From Azorinus chamasolen (taxonomy: Eukaryota > Mollusca > Bivalvia > Cardiida > Solecurtidae): 64,000 nucleotides of DNA. Within the stretch, counting starts at the first letter, position 1, and each line of letters opens with the position of its first letter. The position numbers and the translations under genes were made by a program. Of this stretch, positions 32,959 through 43,519 are shown piece by piece. The notes under the pieces are model-generated. The model had not been told where the DNA came from and did not search any database. It saw only the letters and a program-made list of their open reading frames with translations. The stretch spans positions 65,335,379 through 65,399,378 of the forward strand of contig OY755236.1 of the NCBI GenBank assembly GCA_963576725.1. Reading direction: 5' to 3'.

Positions 32959-33237
32959 GCAATAGCATTTTTGAAGCATTGGCTTTAGATTTTAAAAACA
33001 TAAATCATAGTAGCACACACAGTGGTTATCTGTTTGAAAAGAATGACAGACAGTAAAATAAACAAATACAACTTTTATTTGGCATACTGTCCATTTGGAT
33101 TTTACATTTAGACAAAGAGGCAAAAATAGTTGTACTTAAATAATGTGATGCTTATCATAAATAATTCCAATAGAGTTACATGAACTGAATAGCACAGGCA
33201 GAGTACCATCAATAATTGATACCAAAGTACTACTGCT

Positions 33238-33481
33238 TTAACCTTTGAATGCAAGAAACAAATTGACATGGAAAACAGTATAGACCCAGATCAACAGGGT
33301 TCCTTCAAATCAGGTTATGCAATATCTGACATCCCAAATTGTCCAATCATATCACTAAAATATATTATAATTATTTGATAAGCAAACAGTGCAGATCCTG
33401 ATCAGACGGCTCAAGCCATCTGACCTGGGTCTTCTCTGTTTACAAAGGTGTAGAAAGGGTGTTTATGGAGTAAACGGTTAA
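33238..33481 (+). mobile_element. Family F scrap and right half of a family A MITE
   Basis: TTTAACCTTTGAATGCAAG with a truncated core (to ~33340), then TATTTGATAAGCAAACAGTGCAGATCC..ATGGAGTAAACGGTTAA (TTAA 33478-33481). Confidence 0.5.
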
Positions 33482-33619
33482 ACAATGATGGACCATTTCC
33501 ACCTTGAAACTTCAGCAGTCAAAGAAATAAGAAAATTCATATAAAGCTGAATATAAAATTTCTGGACTAAAAATAAAACACACACATTTTTTTATAGTAT
33601 TTATAATTATTATATACTA

Positions 33620-33821
33620 CAGTAAAACCTCTCTATAATGACCACTAAATTGTATTAATTAGTTGGTATCTAGGGCAGGTGGCTGCTTAAAGCAAGGTGA
33701 AAGTAAAACAGAATGCTCCTATAGGAGCGTTCTGTTTTACTTTCACCTTGCTTTAAGCAGCAACCTGCCTTTAACACAAACTACCCGATGTAATTTAGTG
33801 GCCGTTATAGAGGTTTTACTG
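33620..33821 (+). mobile_element. Family D palindromic MITE, complete, TA-flanked
   Basis: CAGTAAAACCTCTCTATAATG..AGAGGTTTTACTG, TA at 33618-33619 and 33822-33823. About 47-base inner arms differ at only a few positions. Lies in the intron between coding exons 1 and 2. 33824-34313 is A+T-rich without recognisable features. Confidence 0.85.
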
Positions 33822-34313
33822 TATATCATTATTGCCATTTTTCACTGATCAATAACCACATGAATAAGAAAGGTAATGTTAAAAAATTTCAAATGGTAAA
33901 GTTAGTTAGTCCATGTATTAGAATAGAAAGCCCAAAAGAATGTCCGATGTTAGCATTTTATAACTAAAATATGTTAAACTTGTTAAATATTAAAAATTCT
34001 GGAAAGAAATACCAAGTACCGGTATGTTATGTTCAGGTCACTACATGTATATTGTTTAATGTATTTATTCTATTGTAATTTATAATGTTACATGAATATT
34101 TTCACTCATACTTTTGCTCTATACATTGAATTTTTTTAGTCTTTTACACTATTATCATTAATTTATAAATTATATGTTATTCAGACAAACACAAATTCAA
34201 CAACCAAGAAACAATGTCAGAGTCTGAACAAAGTCCAAAATAGTTTAAGACATGGTTTAGGAACTTTAGATGTTTAGAATTTACTAGCCAGTCTGATACA
34301 TAACTGTCTGCCA

Positions 34314-34526
34314 TAAACCCTTTGAATGTCAAACATTCAAATTTGAATATTCCATCATTGTTTAACAATAGCGTCTATGCAGTAAGATAGGGTATAACTT
34401 GCCAAAGGACTTCGAATGACAAACAGGGCAGACCCTGTTCAAAGGGATCCTCTAGGAGCCTTCTGATGTGAGTCTACACTATTTGCAAATGACAGCTAAC
34501 CCGTGTCCCGCATTCAAAGGGTTCAA
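34314..34526 (+). mobile_element. TTAA MITE family F2
   Basis: TAAACCCTTTGAATGTC..ATGACAAACAGGGCAGACCCTG..TCTACACTATTTGCAAATGACA..CCCGCATTCAAAGGGTTCAA. Inverse of 20909-21107. Confidence 0.6.
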
Positions 34527-34969
34527 TTAATGAGTTTCAAAATGAAACAGTGATTACTCAGTATAAGTGAACCAGTTACCTAAATAATAAGCGTACTGCA
34601 TTTTCCAGATATTATTTCTTGAAAAGCATTCTACTTTCACATGTATACAATAGCATATCATTTCAGCGGTAGACGCCAAAACGAATCATGATGTATATAA
34701 TATGCTCAGCCTTTGGCTATATTCCAATAATGTCCCTCATCCCTAACAAATTGCTTGAATGAAGGATCATTTTCATATACATGAACTTCTATTTCCCAGT
34801 ATTTTATTTTTGTTTTTCTACTTCAGTTTGGATATCAAATTATTCCCTGTATCAACTGATACAACTTGAATTATTTGAGAAGATTAACCATAATTCTCCT
34901 TTAGGCCCTAAAGTTTAGGGTAATCAAGTTTAACCAATGATACAACCCTTATCAACTTTTATTGTGATG

Positions 34970-35397
34970 TAATCCTTTACCTCATAAATTTGTGCCTATT
35001 CACACCTTTGCAAACATATTAACCCTTCTCTTGCTGAATTTTAAAAAACATTTCTTCTTCTTTACCCATGCCCTGTTGTATAATTACGTATATCTTCACT
35101 GTCTACAATTATTTCTCTGAGCAATCACTGCTGTGGAGCGCACTGGTTGCACAATCAATTTGTAAATAGTGCAGATCCTGATGAGACAGCTCCTGCAGGA
35201 GCTGTCTCATCTGGGTCTTCACTATTTACTGGTAGGTATATTGACGTAAACAGCAAGCGAAGGGTTAAGACTGATAGGACCGAACTTCTAGGAGCCATCT
35301 GATCAGGGTCTGCTCTGTTTGCTAATGGAATTATATAGATTTGATATTTATGATGTCTTTAATTTATTACATGAGTATTCATGAGGTAAATGCTTAA
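34970..35397 (-). mobile_element. TTAA MITE family A split by family G
   Basis: Left piece TAATCCTTTACCTCATAAA..CCTTTGCAAACATA, then a TTAA-bounded family G, then GACTGATAGGACC..GGAGCCATCTGATCAGGGTC..GAGGTAAATGCTTAA (TTAA 35394-35397). Confidence 0.7.
35019..35268 (+). mobile_element. TTAA MITE family G, complete
   Basis: TTAA both ends, 250 bases: TTAACCCTTCTCTTGCTGAA, TGCTGTGGAGCGCACTGG, perfect core GTAAATAGTGCAGATCCTGATGAG with inverse, AGCGAAGGGTTAA. The only other copy is at 48910-49158, inverted. Confidence 0.85.
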
Positions 35398-35470
35398 TGT
35401 ATACCCTACAATGTAAATGTGGAAATTGTTCAAGTATAAATTAAAAAAATTAACTTTTGACTCTAAATTC

Positions 35471-35698
35471 TTAACCCATTCCCTCCTATTGACGCATTTT
35501 GATGTCTCTGCAAAAGTCACCTGTTGAAACCATTGTGATAAATAGAGAATTTGCTCCTATAGGAGCAAATGCTCTATTTGTCACAATGGTTTCAAACTAC
35601 AAAATTTTAAAATTTTCCTTTTCTCTAGTTAATGCTCCTTTTCGGTTGATTTATTCAAAGTGGTTGGATCTAAAATAGCCTATGAGTTAATGGGTTAA
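35471..35698 (-). mobile_element. TTAA MITE family C, complete
   Basis: TTAACCCATTCCCTCCTATT, near-perfect ATTTGCTCCTATAGGAGCAAAT hairpin, CTATGAGTTAATGGGTTAA; TTAA at both ends. Confidence 0.85.
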
Positions 35699-35747
35699 TA
35701 CACATTCAGGCTGTAAAAGTTGAGTTGTGCATTTACATCACTGGCAC

Positions 35748-35982
35748 TCAACCCATTACCTGATGAATATTCATGTAAAGGTAATGAATGTCATTAATTA
35801 GCTTAATTTTCAAATGGCATCATGAGTTTTTTGACCATGGTAGGACTGTGGAAGCATATCTATATTATTTCATAAGCAAACAGATTAGTCCTTGATCAGA
35901 ATGTTTCTACAGGAGCTATCTGATTAGGGTCTTTCTTGTTTGCGAAGGTGTCAAAAAAACCTCTCTGTCTGGTAAGAGTTAA
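35748..35982 (+). mobile_element. TTAA MITE family A
   Basis: TCAACCCATTACCTGATGAA..CATAAGCAAACAGATTAGTCC..TACAGGAGC..GGTAAGAGTTAA. Confidence 0.75.
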
Positions 35983-36041
35983 ACTTATCAATGACTTCAT
36001 GAATTTCACGTTTTTACTACATGTATGCTGAATCTGAACAC

Positions 36042-36254
36042 TTCACTTCATAATACATGTACCCCTTTTAACACCTTTGCAAACAGAATAGACCATGATC
36101 AGATGCCTACTGTAAGAGATGTCTGATCAGGGTTTGCTCTGCCTGCTTATGGAATGATATACATCTGATTCTACAGTCTCTGACATGCCCAAATGTCCTG
36201 TTTCATGTGCCATTATAAAAAAAATAATCTCAAATTCATAAAGTGAAGGGTTAA
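36042..36254 (-). mobile_element. TTAA MITE family A
   Basis: CACTTCATAATACATG..CCTTTGCAAACAGAATAGACC..GGGTTTGCTCTGCCTGC..AAGTGAAGGGTTAA (TTAA 36251-36254). Confidence 0.65.
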
Positions 36255-36435
36255 CTCATTTCCAAACTGCCAGTAGAGATATTACAAGTCATCACAAATC
36301 TGTTTGTAGTACCTGATGAATAGTGTTGTATGTGAACATTGTGTGACAATCTTGGCAAACAGTCTGCATCCAAATGAGACACCAAGAAACTGGACACTTT
36401 ATCAGAATCCATCCAGCTTTTCATGCTAGAATTGT

Positions 36436-36682
36436 TTAAACCTTTACTCTATATACCACACCTTTACTCTATATATCATGCCTTGGTAAGCAGAGTAGAT
36501 CCAGACCAGACATTCCCTGTCCATTTGCCATTACAGTTAATGAATGGCCAAACATTTCCCTGTCCATTTGCCATTACAGTTAATGAATGGCCAAACATTT
36601 CCCTGTCCATTTGCCATTACAGTTAATGAACATTCATGTAGTCTTTAATTCTTGTACAAATATTCATGAGGTAAAGGGTTTA
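36436..36682 (-). mobile_element. TTAA MITE family A with a 43-base internal triplication
   Basis: Left end CTTTACTCTATATACCACAC (itself partly repeated), GTAAGCAGAGTAGATCC, then CCCTGTCCATTTGCCATTAC starts at 36515, 36558 and 36601, exactly 43 bases apart. Right end ATTCATGAGGTAAAGGGTTT. The right hairpin arm is gone. Confidence 0.75.
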
Positions 36683-36837
36683 AAAAAAATCTGAAACAAA
36701 CATTACTTTCACAATTCTGGCCAAAGGAGCAACACTTTGAATTTGTAAGCTTGAAAAGTGAAGCAAAAGAACACTAGCAACAAACACAGAAACAACACGT
36801 GTACAAGTATGAGTATAGACAGGACAAAATCAACAAC

Positions 36838-36862
36838 ACTTACCTCAAAGAAAAACCTTACC
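36838..36862 (-). promoter_or_regulatory. Two competing 5' splice sites, 18 bases apart
   Basis: First donor AAAG/GTAAGG (exon end 36862) keeps the frame to exon 2. Second donor GAG/GTAAGT (exon end 36844) is a better consensus match but adds 18 bases starting with TAA in frame, so its use would end the protein at residue 400 and remove the coiled coil. Confidence 0.55.
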
Positions 36863-38060
36863 TTTGATCTGAGCTGTTCACTGATGATTGTCGTAAAACT
36901 AATTTTATTTTATCCAAGTCTGTCGTAGAATCCATACTTTTGTACGATTCACTCAGTCTGTCTAATGATGACACTGACCGTCTATTTTCACCTTCCAATC
37001 CAGAAAAATCAAATTTTAGTTGCATGGAATCAGAACAATATTCAACAGGACCAGGTTTCCGCAATTTTCCCCCAAAATGCTTAGTAAAATCATAACTATT
37101 CCCTATGGCAAAATCAACTGAATCAAAAGCAGCAAGAGGTGCATTTAATAGACTAATGTCATCCCCTAAGACAGATGAACAAACACTTTTAGTTCTATCA
37201 AGGGTTGTTGCCATGGAATCCACCCAGTCTAGACTGTCAGACGATTTCCATGACAACCCCTTTTTCCGTCTTTTCTGTCCCCCTACTTTCTTTAAACTAG
37301 ATTTCATCACCCGAGGCTCGGAACTTCCATGGATAAGAGAATTCGAGGAAAATAAACAATCTTGACACTCACCATTGCAACATATGTTGCTGGAATGTCC
37401 GTTATGACATGTTTGTTCAGTGGAGTGTTTTAAGCTTGTTACCACTTGAGATTGAACAGTTTCTGTGTACTGGAATGATTTCTCTCTACCATGAATCCTA
37501 TTCAAAGAGACAGTTTCTTCAACTATATCCTGCTTATTATAGCCTAAGTTTGATTCAAAGTTTTCTGAAAACACATCCTTTTCATTGTTTTGAGAGATGT
37601 TTTGTTTCAATACTGTAGGTTCACAACCAGTTTCAACCACTATACCACTGTCTGAAGCTACTACTTGCCCATCTGTTACCTCTGGATGTTCTACAACAAT
37701 ATTAACAAAACCACCATCCATTTTATCTTCTTGAGTTTTCCCTGCATTGTTACATTGAGCAACACTAGGGTCAGCAGTATCTATCACTTCTGTTGGTTTG
37801 TATGACTCCTTTGCTAGATGATCTAGACTGGTTTGCTGACTTTTATTGATACAGTTCTCAATGTCTAGAACATTCATTGTGTGGCTATCCTCTGTATATA
37901 TAGTGTCACTGACATCCATCTGGATCTGGTCCACAATAAGTGTTGGATTCTTTTTGGATTTAAGATGACCATTTTTAGTGATGCCCTTTTTCTCCTTTGG
38001 CCTGTTCTCTAGCATAGACGAGTCAATTTCATGACCCGATTTGGAGTAACAAGTCCCCAT
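36862..38060 (-). CDS. Coding exon 1: uncharacterised N-myristoylated-type protein, residues 1-399 plus two bases
   Basis: Longest open frame in the window and the start of a three-exon gene model of 479 residues. The ATG at 38060 begins MGTCYSKS: Gly2 with Ser6 fits the N-myristoylation pattern, and Cys4 could be palmitoylated, so membrane anchoring is inferred. Lys-rich stretch at residues 21-37; Cys/His cluster C218, H219, H222, C227, C228, C232, C235, of unknown meaning; basic KRRKK at 263-267; Ser/Asp-rich tail around 361-399. No enzyme motif or membrane span is seen. The exon ends in a GT donor (GTAAGG) after two bases of codon 400, matching the phase of exon 2. It is free of MITEs, unlike the flanking DNA. 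I do not recognise the family; it may be mollusc-restricted. Exon reality is well supported; function is unknown. Confidence 0.85.
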
Positions 38061-38079
38061 CCCCGACTTGCGTTAACTG
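38061..38079 (-). other. 3' splice site and 16-base 5' UTR ahead of the ATG
   Basis: On the minus strand TTTGTTTCCACAG precedes the ATG by 16 bases, with the AG of CAG at 38078-38077. The pyrimidine-rich run and CAG are a good acceptor, so the ATG exon is internal and a non-coding 5' exon lies at higher coordinates. Confidence 0.6.
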
Positions 38080-38341
38080 TGGAAACAAATACAAATCAGC
38101 TGAACATTATCTTATTCATGTACTCAACATGGGAAAAATGATAAATAAAATTGTTTGAAGGAACATAGTATCATACAAGTATAGTTTGTCTACAAGCAGA
38201 AGCATTTACATGTACATAACAAACAATAGATGATAAACTTAAAAGCCAAATTGAGTGACAATGATAATGCAATGTACCATCTGAAAGTGCACATTTTCCC
38301 ATTTCAAAGACAACACAAGAGTAGCACTATAAGCAGACATG

Positions 38342-38700
38342 TTAACCCTTTACTCCATTAATATTTATGTGAGAAATAATGTATCGTGAACATTAATTAC
38401 ATGTAGATGTTTTAGATGTTAAAAGTTTATATATAGCATGTTTGATAGCATGTCAGCACAGTAAATTTTGGCCATTCAAACAGAGATAAACTGTTTATTT
38501 GCAAAACTTTTCAAGCAGACAAAACTCAGTCAATTACATGTATGCACAATAAGGTTATCAGAAATATTCAGTGCAACTGCTAAAATGTTACCAAGTTGGG
38601 TTGGGCTAGGACTGCAATGCACAATAGGGTTATCAGAAGTTTTCATTGTAACTACTAAAAGGTGTATCAAGTTTGGTTGGGCTAGGACTAATGATGTTGA
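38342..38700 (+). mobile_element. Family A left half and a 75-base tandem pair
   Basis: TTAACCCTTTACTCCATTAA..AATTTTGGCCATTC. From 38544 a 75-base unit GCACAATAAGGTTATCAG..GGGTTGGGCTAGGACT is repeated from 38619. 38701-38999 holds nothing recognised. Confidence 0.55.
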
Positions 38701-38999
38701 AAGTATTCCCTCATGTATATTTATGTAAACTAGCTAGAACACTGATCAAGTCAGAAAGGGCCTCATATAATGCTGTCAGATGGGCTAATGTGTCAGAGGG
38801 GAAATTGCATATCCAATAAATTATGCAGATTCTGTTAATAACTATTGCAGTGTTTCTTAAATTTTAGCTGTGCCAAATACTTCACATTGTTACTGCAGTC
38901 AGTTCTTTCCTGTTGCACCTAGTATATAGTAAACATATTTTGTAAGACTAAAATCAGGTAAGTGCTCACAACTTCTATATGACTACATTGTATTGCGAT

Positions 39000-40280
39000 T
39001 TGGCTCATTTAGCATGGTCGAGATATTGTGGCCAACAACATTTTCATACAGTTTGGTGAAGATCAGATGAAAACTATTTGCGTTAGAGAGAGGACAAACA
39101 AGAATGAATTTGTGGATTTTATGTTATTCAAGGGCCATAATCCAGAAGTGCCTTTGTCGATTATGCATTATTATCAAGCCCCGCAGTGGCAGAGATATTA
39201 TTACCACACACATTTTCAACAACTTTAGTGATGCTGGGATAGAAACTGCTTACATTAGAGAGAGCAGACAAGGCTGATTTTGTTGATTTTTTGTTATTTA
39301 AGGGCCATAATCCAGAAATGTCTTGGTTGAACAGGCTCGTTATCGAACTTGGACGAGATATTATTACCACCTACATTTTCAACAAGTTGGTGACAATTGG
39401 AAAGAAACTGCTCAACTTAAGAGACAAAGCTGGTTTTGTCATTTTGATGTATTCAATTGCCATAATCCTGAAAAGACTGGCGTATTTCATACCTACACAC
39501 ATTTTCAGCAAGTTTGGTGAAGATCTGACAAAAACTAATTGTGTTAGGGAGTGGACAAAAACTAGAAAATTACACAGATGCTCCCCCCCCCCCCCCCCCC
39601 CCCCCCCCCCAAAACAAAACAAAACAACAACCCCAAGTGAGTTGGGTTTTACGTCCGACCAACAATATTTCAGTTATTTGCAGACGGCACCCGCATGAGA
39701 CAAGTTATAGTGCTGCCTCACTGGAATACCCCTGCCGAAGGTACATGGCAAGGGCATCCCACCCAGTCACATTATCCTGACACCGGGCCGACCAGTCCTA
39801 GAACTACACCTTTAATGTCGAGCGTAGACAAGGGAGCTACTAGTACCAACTTTTAACGACATTTGGTCTGTCGCGGCCGGGGATCGAACCCACGACCTTC
39901 CGTACCGCAGGCGGACGCTCTACCACTGAGCCATGCGGCTGGTCAAAACCAAGTGATATTGTCACTTAATGAAACACTTTTCACTATATTTTATATAGTG
40001 AAGTCCCATAACTCTAGTAAAAATGACTGGACCAACAATTCCTTTATTTACATACATCTTCACGTCAACATTGTTCACCTGTTAAAGTTTGAAGTAAATC
40101 CTCCCATTGGTGTATGAGGAGTTGGACACACAAGATTTGTGGGATGTACGTACATACATAAGGACAATAGCAATGTAAATGCCTCCACCTTTTGATGGCA
40201 TAAAAACAGACACTGTAATGGATGGACGGACAGACAGACAGGGTGATTACTATAAAGCACCTACACAAGATGTGGGGCCC
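39000..40280 (+). mobile_element. Degenerate Helitron-like array, interrupted by the SINE
   Basis: Units of ~165 bases with AGGGCCATAATCCAGAA (39131, 39300; decayed near 39460) and CATTTTCA-CAA-TTTGGTGA. After the SINE it continues with AGTCCCATAACTC..AAGTTTGAAGTAAATCC, GGATGGACGGACAGACAGACAGG (40221-40243) and GTGGGGCCCTGATAA. Open frames in this stretch are by-products. Confidence 0.45.
39583..39942 (-). mobile_element. tRNA-derived SINE
   Basis: Minus-strand head with pol III promoter boxes: A box GGCTCAGTGGTAGAGC (39932-39917) and B box GGTTCGATCC (near 39891-39882), with a CTGCGGT anticodon-like loop (GCG, Arg-like). Acceptor-stem pairing is poor, so it is not a working tRNA gene. A ~250-base tRNA-unrelated body follows and the 3' tail is GTTGTTTTGTTTTG then a 28-base G run (39610-39583). 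Bivalves are known to carry tRNA-headed SINEs with conserved central domains; I do not assign the subfamily. It splits an older tandem array (39000-40280). Confidence 0.75.
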
Positions 40281-40284
40281 TGAT

Positions 40285-40418
40285 AATTACATACAAATAT
40301 TTATTAGCTAAATTTTTAAATTGGTATACAAACACAGGATTTCCTATAGGAGCTATCTGATCTGGGTCTACTCTGTTTGCAAAGGCGTTAAAAGGTGTCA
40401 ATATGAAGTAAAAAGTTA
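40285..40418 (+). mobile_element. TTAA MITE family A, left part and left arm lost
   Basis: AATATTTATTAGCTAAATTT..ACACAGGATTTCCTATAGGAGC, then the right arm and ATGAAGTAAAAAGTTAA. Confidence 0.6.
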
Positions 40419-40478
40419 AGTAACATCAAGACAACAGTGACTACTTGTACCAAAGTTAAAATGACTTTTGGTTTTCCT

Positions 40479-40683
40479 TTAACCATTTCCTCCATAAATA
40501 TGCATTTCTACGCTTCTGTAAAAGACACTTTTTGAAACCATTGTGATAAATAGAGCATTTGCTCCTTAGGTTTCAATACTATACACACTTCTAAAATTTT
40601 CCTTTTCCCTAGTAAATGCTCCTTTTCGGTAGATTAATTCAAAGAGGTTGAATCTAAAAATAGCCTATGAGGGAATGGGTTAA
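40479..40683 (-). mobile_element. TTAA MITE family C, hairpin truncated
   Basis: TTAACCATTTCCTCCATAAA..AATAGAGCATTTGCTCC joins AGGTTTCAATAC (one arm missing), right end GAGGGAATGGGTTAA shared with the next element. Confidence 0.75.
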
Positions 40684-40936
40684 GTCTTTACTTGATGGAG
40701 ACACATTTTGACATCTTTGTAAACACAACAAACAGACTAGACCCAGTTCAGGTGACTCCAGTCCTGTAGGAGCTGTCTGATAAGGGTCTACTCTGTTTGC
40801 TTACAAAATATCTCATTTGATACTATTTTTTATAGCAATGTAGTCACTTGTGTATAACAACAATACAACAAAATAAGCTCTTTCATATTCATAATGGATG
40901 GAGTGTCCCATGAATATTCATCTGGTAAAGGGTTAA
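40680..40936 (-). mobile_element. TTAA MITE family A
   Basis: Shares TTAA 40680-40683. AGTCTTTACTTGATGGAG..AAACAGACTAGACCC..GGGTCTACTCTGTTTGC..CATCTGGTAAAGGGTTAA. Confidence 0.7.
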
Positions 40937-41129
40937 TAAAACTTGAAATTATTTATAATTTTTTAATCTACTGGAAAGAAATTGGCCACCTGGCTCCATG
41001 ATATTCATTTCAGAATCTAATACAAAGACATCTTTTGCATATTCTCTCAAAGATACACCACTTGTACTTCAATCTTTAAGATGCAAATCTGTCACCTGTT
41101 TCATTTTCGACAAGATTTTCCTTTCATTT

Positions 41130-41348
41130 TTAACTCTTTTGCATGCTATGTAATTTTTCATCTGCAACAATAATATGATTGTAGTGTGCTTCAATTCTTA
41201 AAATCAAATTTCTCTCATTTCTTTGCCAAAAAAAAATATGACCAAAGTGTCAACAGCTTGTATCTAGATGAAACCCTGCATTGTGCCCTATTACATCTGG
41301 ATCAAAACTGTTTGCAAAGGAAATCACCGTTTTGCTGCTAGAATGGAA
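41130..41348 (-). mobile_element. TTAA MITE family E
   Basis: TTAACTCTTTTGCATGCTATG..CAACAATAATATG..TGTCAACAGCTTGTATCTAG..CTGGATCAAAACTGTTTGC..GCTAGAATGG. 41349-41938 holds no supported feature. Confidence 0.6.
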
Positions 41349-41938
41349 AAAGTTCATGTAGTCAAACTTTTCGAGTCAAACTTTTCGAGAGGCTTAATTA
41401 CATGTATTCTACACCTTGACTGGATTCAAAGTCAAACTGTTCGTTCACCCCTAGTACTAGTATACTAGAAACTAAGATAAAAAGTATGTGGAAAATGTAT
41501 AAAAATGATTCTTTAATTCACAACTTCACTTTTGTTACAACAAAACAAGTTTGTATTGTAATATGCTTCATGTTTCAATACAGTACCTGTAACATTCATT
41601 TACACCATCCATTCTGATTAATATCCACTGATACTATAATCCAGCCAGGTCCGTGAGTCATAATCATAAAAGCACATGTTGCAACTAGAAAGGTTAAGAC
41701 TGACATTGCATAAACCAGAGCAGTTTGATCTGCACCAATCCATCCCCTAATACCAGGTACAGCCTGAACATGAATATTAGTGATAATGGTCATATAGGCC
41801 ACATGTTTATGTAAGCTAGTTACAGTCCCAATAGAACTGTACACATGTATTGAAATCAAGTGAAGAGAATGGTGGAACCAGAATAATATTCTGCATTTCT
41901 GACATACCAGGCCTTTTTCTGATGTCTACATGGGTCCA

Positions 41939-42188
41939 TTAACCCTTTCCCTGTTCTAAATTTAGCCCAGATTTCAATACCTACTGAATATTCATTAGCA
42001 AAATAGTTAGAAAGAAATATTGAAGGTGGAGCATTGTAGGCATTTTAGAAAGCAAAGAAACAGATCTAACAAATTCTATTAGCAAACAGAGCAGACCCTG
42101 ATCAGACGGCTCCTCTAGGAGCCGTCTGATCTGGGTCTACTCTGTTTGCAAATGCGTGAAAACACGTTTATATGAGGGAAAGGGTTAA
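41939..42188 (+). mobile_element. TTAA MITE family B, complete reference copy
   Basis: TTAA both ends, 250 bases: TTAACCCTTTCCCTGTTCTA, CAATACCTACTGAATATTC, AAGAAACAGATCTAAC, perfect-centre hairpin GACGGCTCCTCTAGGAGCCGTC, ATGAGGGAAAGGGTTAA. 42189-42870 is A+T-rich with nothing recognised. Confidence 0.9.
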
Positions 42189-42870
42189 AAATATGTACCA
42201 TTTTTTTCCAATTTGGGAAAAAATACCAATACAGACCAAATTGTGATTAAAATGCTAAATTAAATGCAAAATAAGTTAAGATGGGACCAAAATTGCTTTA
42301 AAAATCATTGTGGTTTAATGCAAAAAAATCTCAATTATTAAAATGCATTTTTCCAAAAATTGCTAGAAAAAGGCTCACAAACAGTTTGTCACCTTAGAGG
42401 AAAAACTCTAGAAGAACACTAGAAATGCAAATATAACTTATATACACTACATGTAATTGAGTTCTTGCACTGTTCATATTTTTTATTTATTTAATGTCTA
42501 CCTTGCTACTTTGACGTACATCAACAGTCTATCTGTCAAATGATGAAACACTAGGTATGTGATAAAAATAGGTCCAAAAATAATTTTTAGTATCCACAAA
42601 ATTTGAAACTTTCTTCTATTCAGTATTGAATATATACAGTTCTACATGCTAATGCTTTAATGTACTATGTACAGACACATATCCTTCAACTATGGTGCCC
42701 TCTGCTTCTGACCCAAAGTTTGGTATTTGAACATTAACGGACAGGTAGCTTGATCAATTTCTGTGAAGCACTTGGCTGTGGGAAAGAATGGAATATTGAT
42801 TTCGCTGCTCTTTGTAAGGCATTTATTAATTAAACACAGGGCAAGTGGCCTGTTTTGCTGAATAAAGTAT

Positions 42871-43048
42871 TTAACCCTTTCAACAGTATTTGTGATTACA
42901 CTGGAAAATAGTTTGGATCCAGATGAGATGATGACCTATGTGTCTGTATGACACTATTTATCAAATGAAAACCAGGAAATATATATTTTGAGAATTGAAT
43001 CCAACCATGATTTAGTGAACAAAAGTTGCTTAGTATTGAAAAGGTTTA
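42871..43048 (+). mobile_element. TTAA MITE family E, one hairpin arm
   Basis: TTAACCCTTTCAACAGTATT..AAATAGTTTGGATCCAGATG..AATTGAATCCAACCATGATT..TTGAAAAGGTTTA. Confidence 0.5.
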
Positions 43049-43119
43049 TACTGAACATTACAAACAACTGTTACAACACAAAAGTACAATCTTACACTCT
43101 TAATTTGTAAATTGCTGAC

Positions 43120-43377
43120 TTAACCCTTTCCCTGTTGCACAGTCATGTAAGGAAAAAAGACTTCATGGATATTTATTATCTGAATTTTTATAATTGCATG
43201 CATACAAAGGAGTTAAAATTGTTGGCATTGTAGGAACTGTAGTCAGATCTATTATACCGGTAATTTCTTAAGCAAACAGAGCAGCCCTGATAAGACTGCT
43301 CCTACAAAAAGCCATATGATCTGTGTCTACTCTAGATTGCAAAGCGTGAAAAAGCATTTGTGTGAGGGAAAGGGTAA
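43120..43377 (+). mobile_element. TTAA MITE family A
   Basis: TTAACCCTTTCCCTGTTGCA..CTTAAGCAAACAGAGCAGCCC..GTGTCTACTCTAGATTGC..GAGGGAAAGGGTAAGG; B-like outer ends, A-like interior. Confidence 0.7.
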
Positions 43378-43519
43378 GGTTTAAACTGTATCAATAGCTC
43401 TACAGTCAACCTCTATGGCATATTGTGTTAGAACAAAAACAAAACTACTGAAAATAAATTGAATTTCTTCACAAATGCCCCTGTATTAAAAACCAGTATT
43501 CTGAAAATTATCTTCTTGG

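Larger units (their letters stand above)
28189..36861 (-). other. Intron between coding exons 1 and 2
   Basis: An 8673-base phase-2 intron with GT..AG ends. It is filled with repeats listed separately: TTAA MITEs of families A, C, F and G, three D palindromes and one Helitron-like element (31260-32065). I found no additional convincing exon in it. Confidence 0.65.

Noticed and set aside
37105..37618. Open frames on the plus strand opposite coding exon 1
   Set aside because: Shadows of the minus-strand coding exon; no independent support.
36858..38060. Treating the 400-codon frame as a complete single-exon gene
   Set aside because: The stop lies in a GTAAGG donor, and two further exons join in phase. 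The 400-residue form is kept only as a possible alternative-splice product.
39877..39942. Functional tRNA gene (Arg-like, GCG loop)
   Set aside because: A and B boxes are good but the acceptor and T stems pair poorly, and the body and tail show it is the head of a SINE.
41596..41859. 87-codon minus-strand frame with a hydrophobic stretch, initially read as a membrane-protein exon with AG/GT edges
   Set aside because: Its GADQTALVYAM portion is the translation of a decayed MITE core (CAGAGCAG..TTTGATCTG), and neither edge forms a phase-compatible exon with a neighbour.
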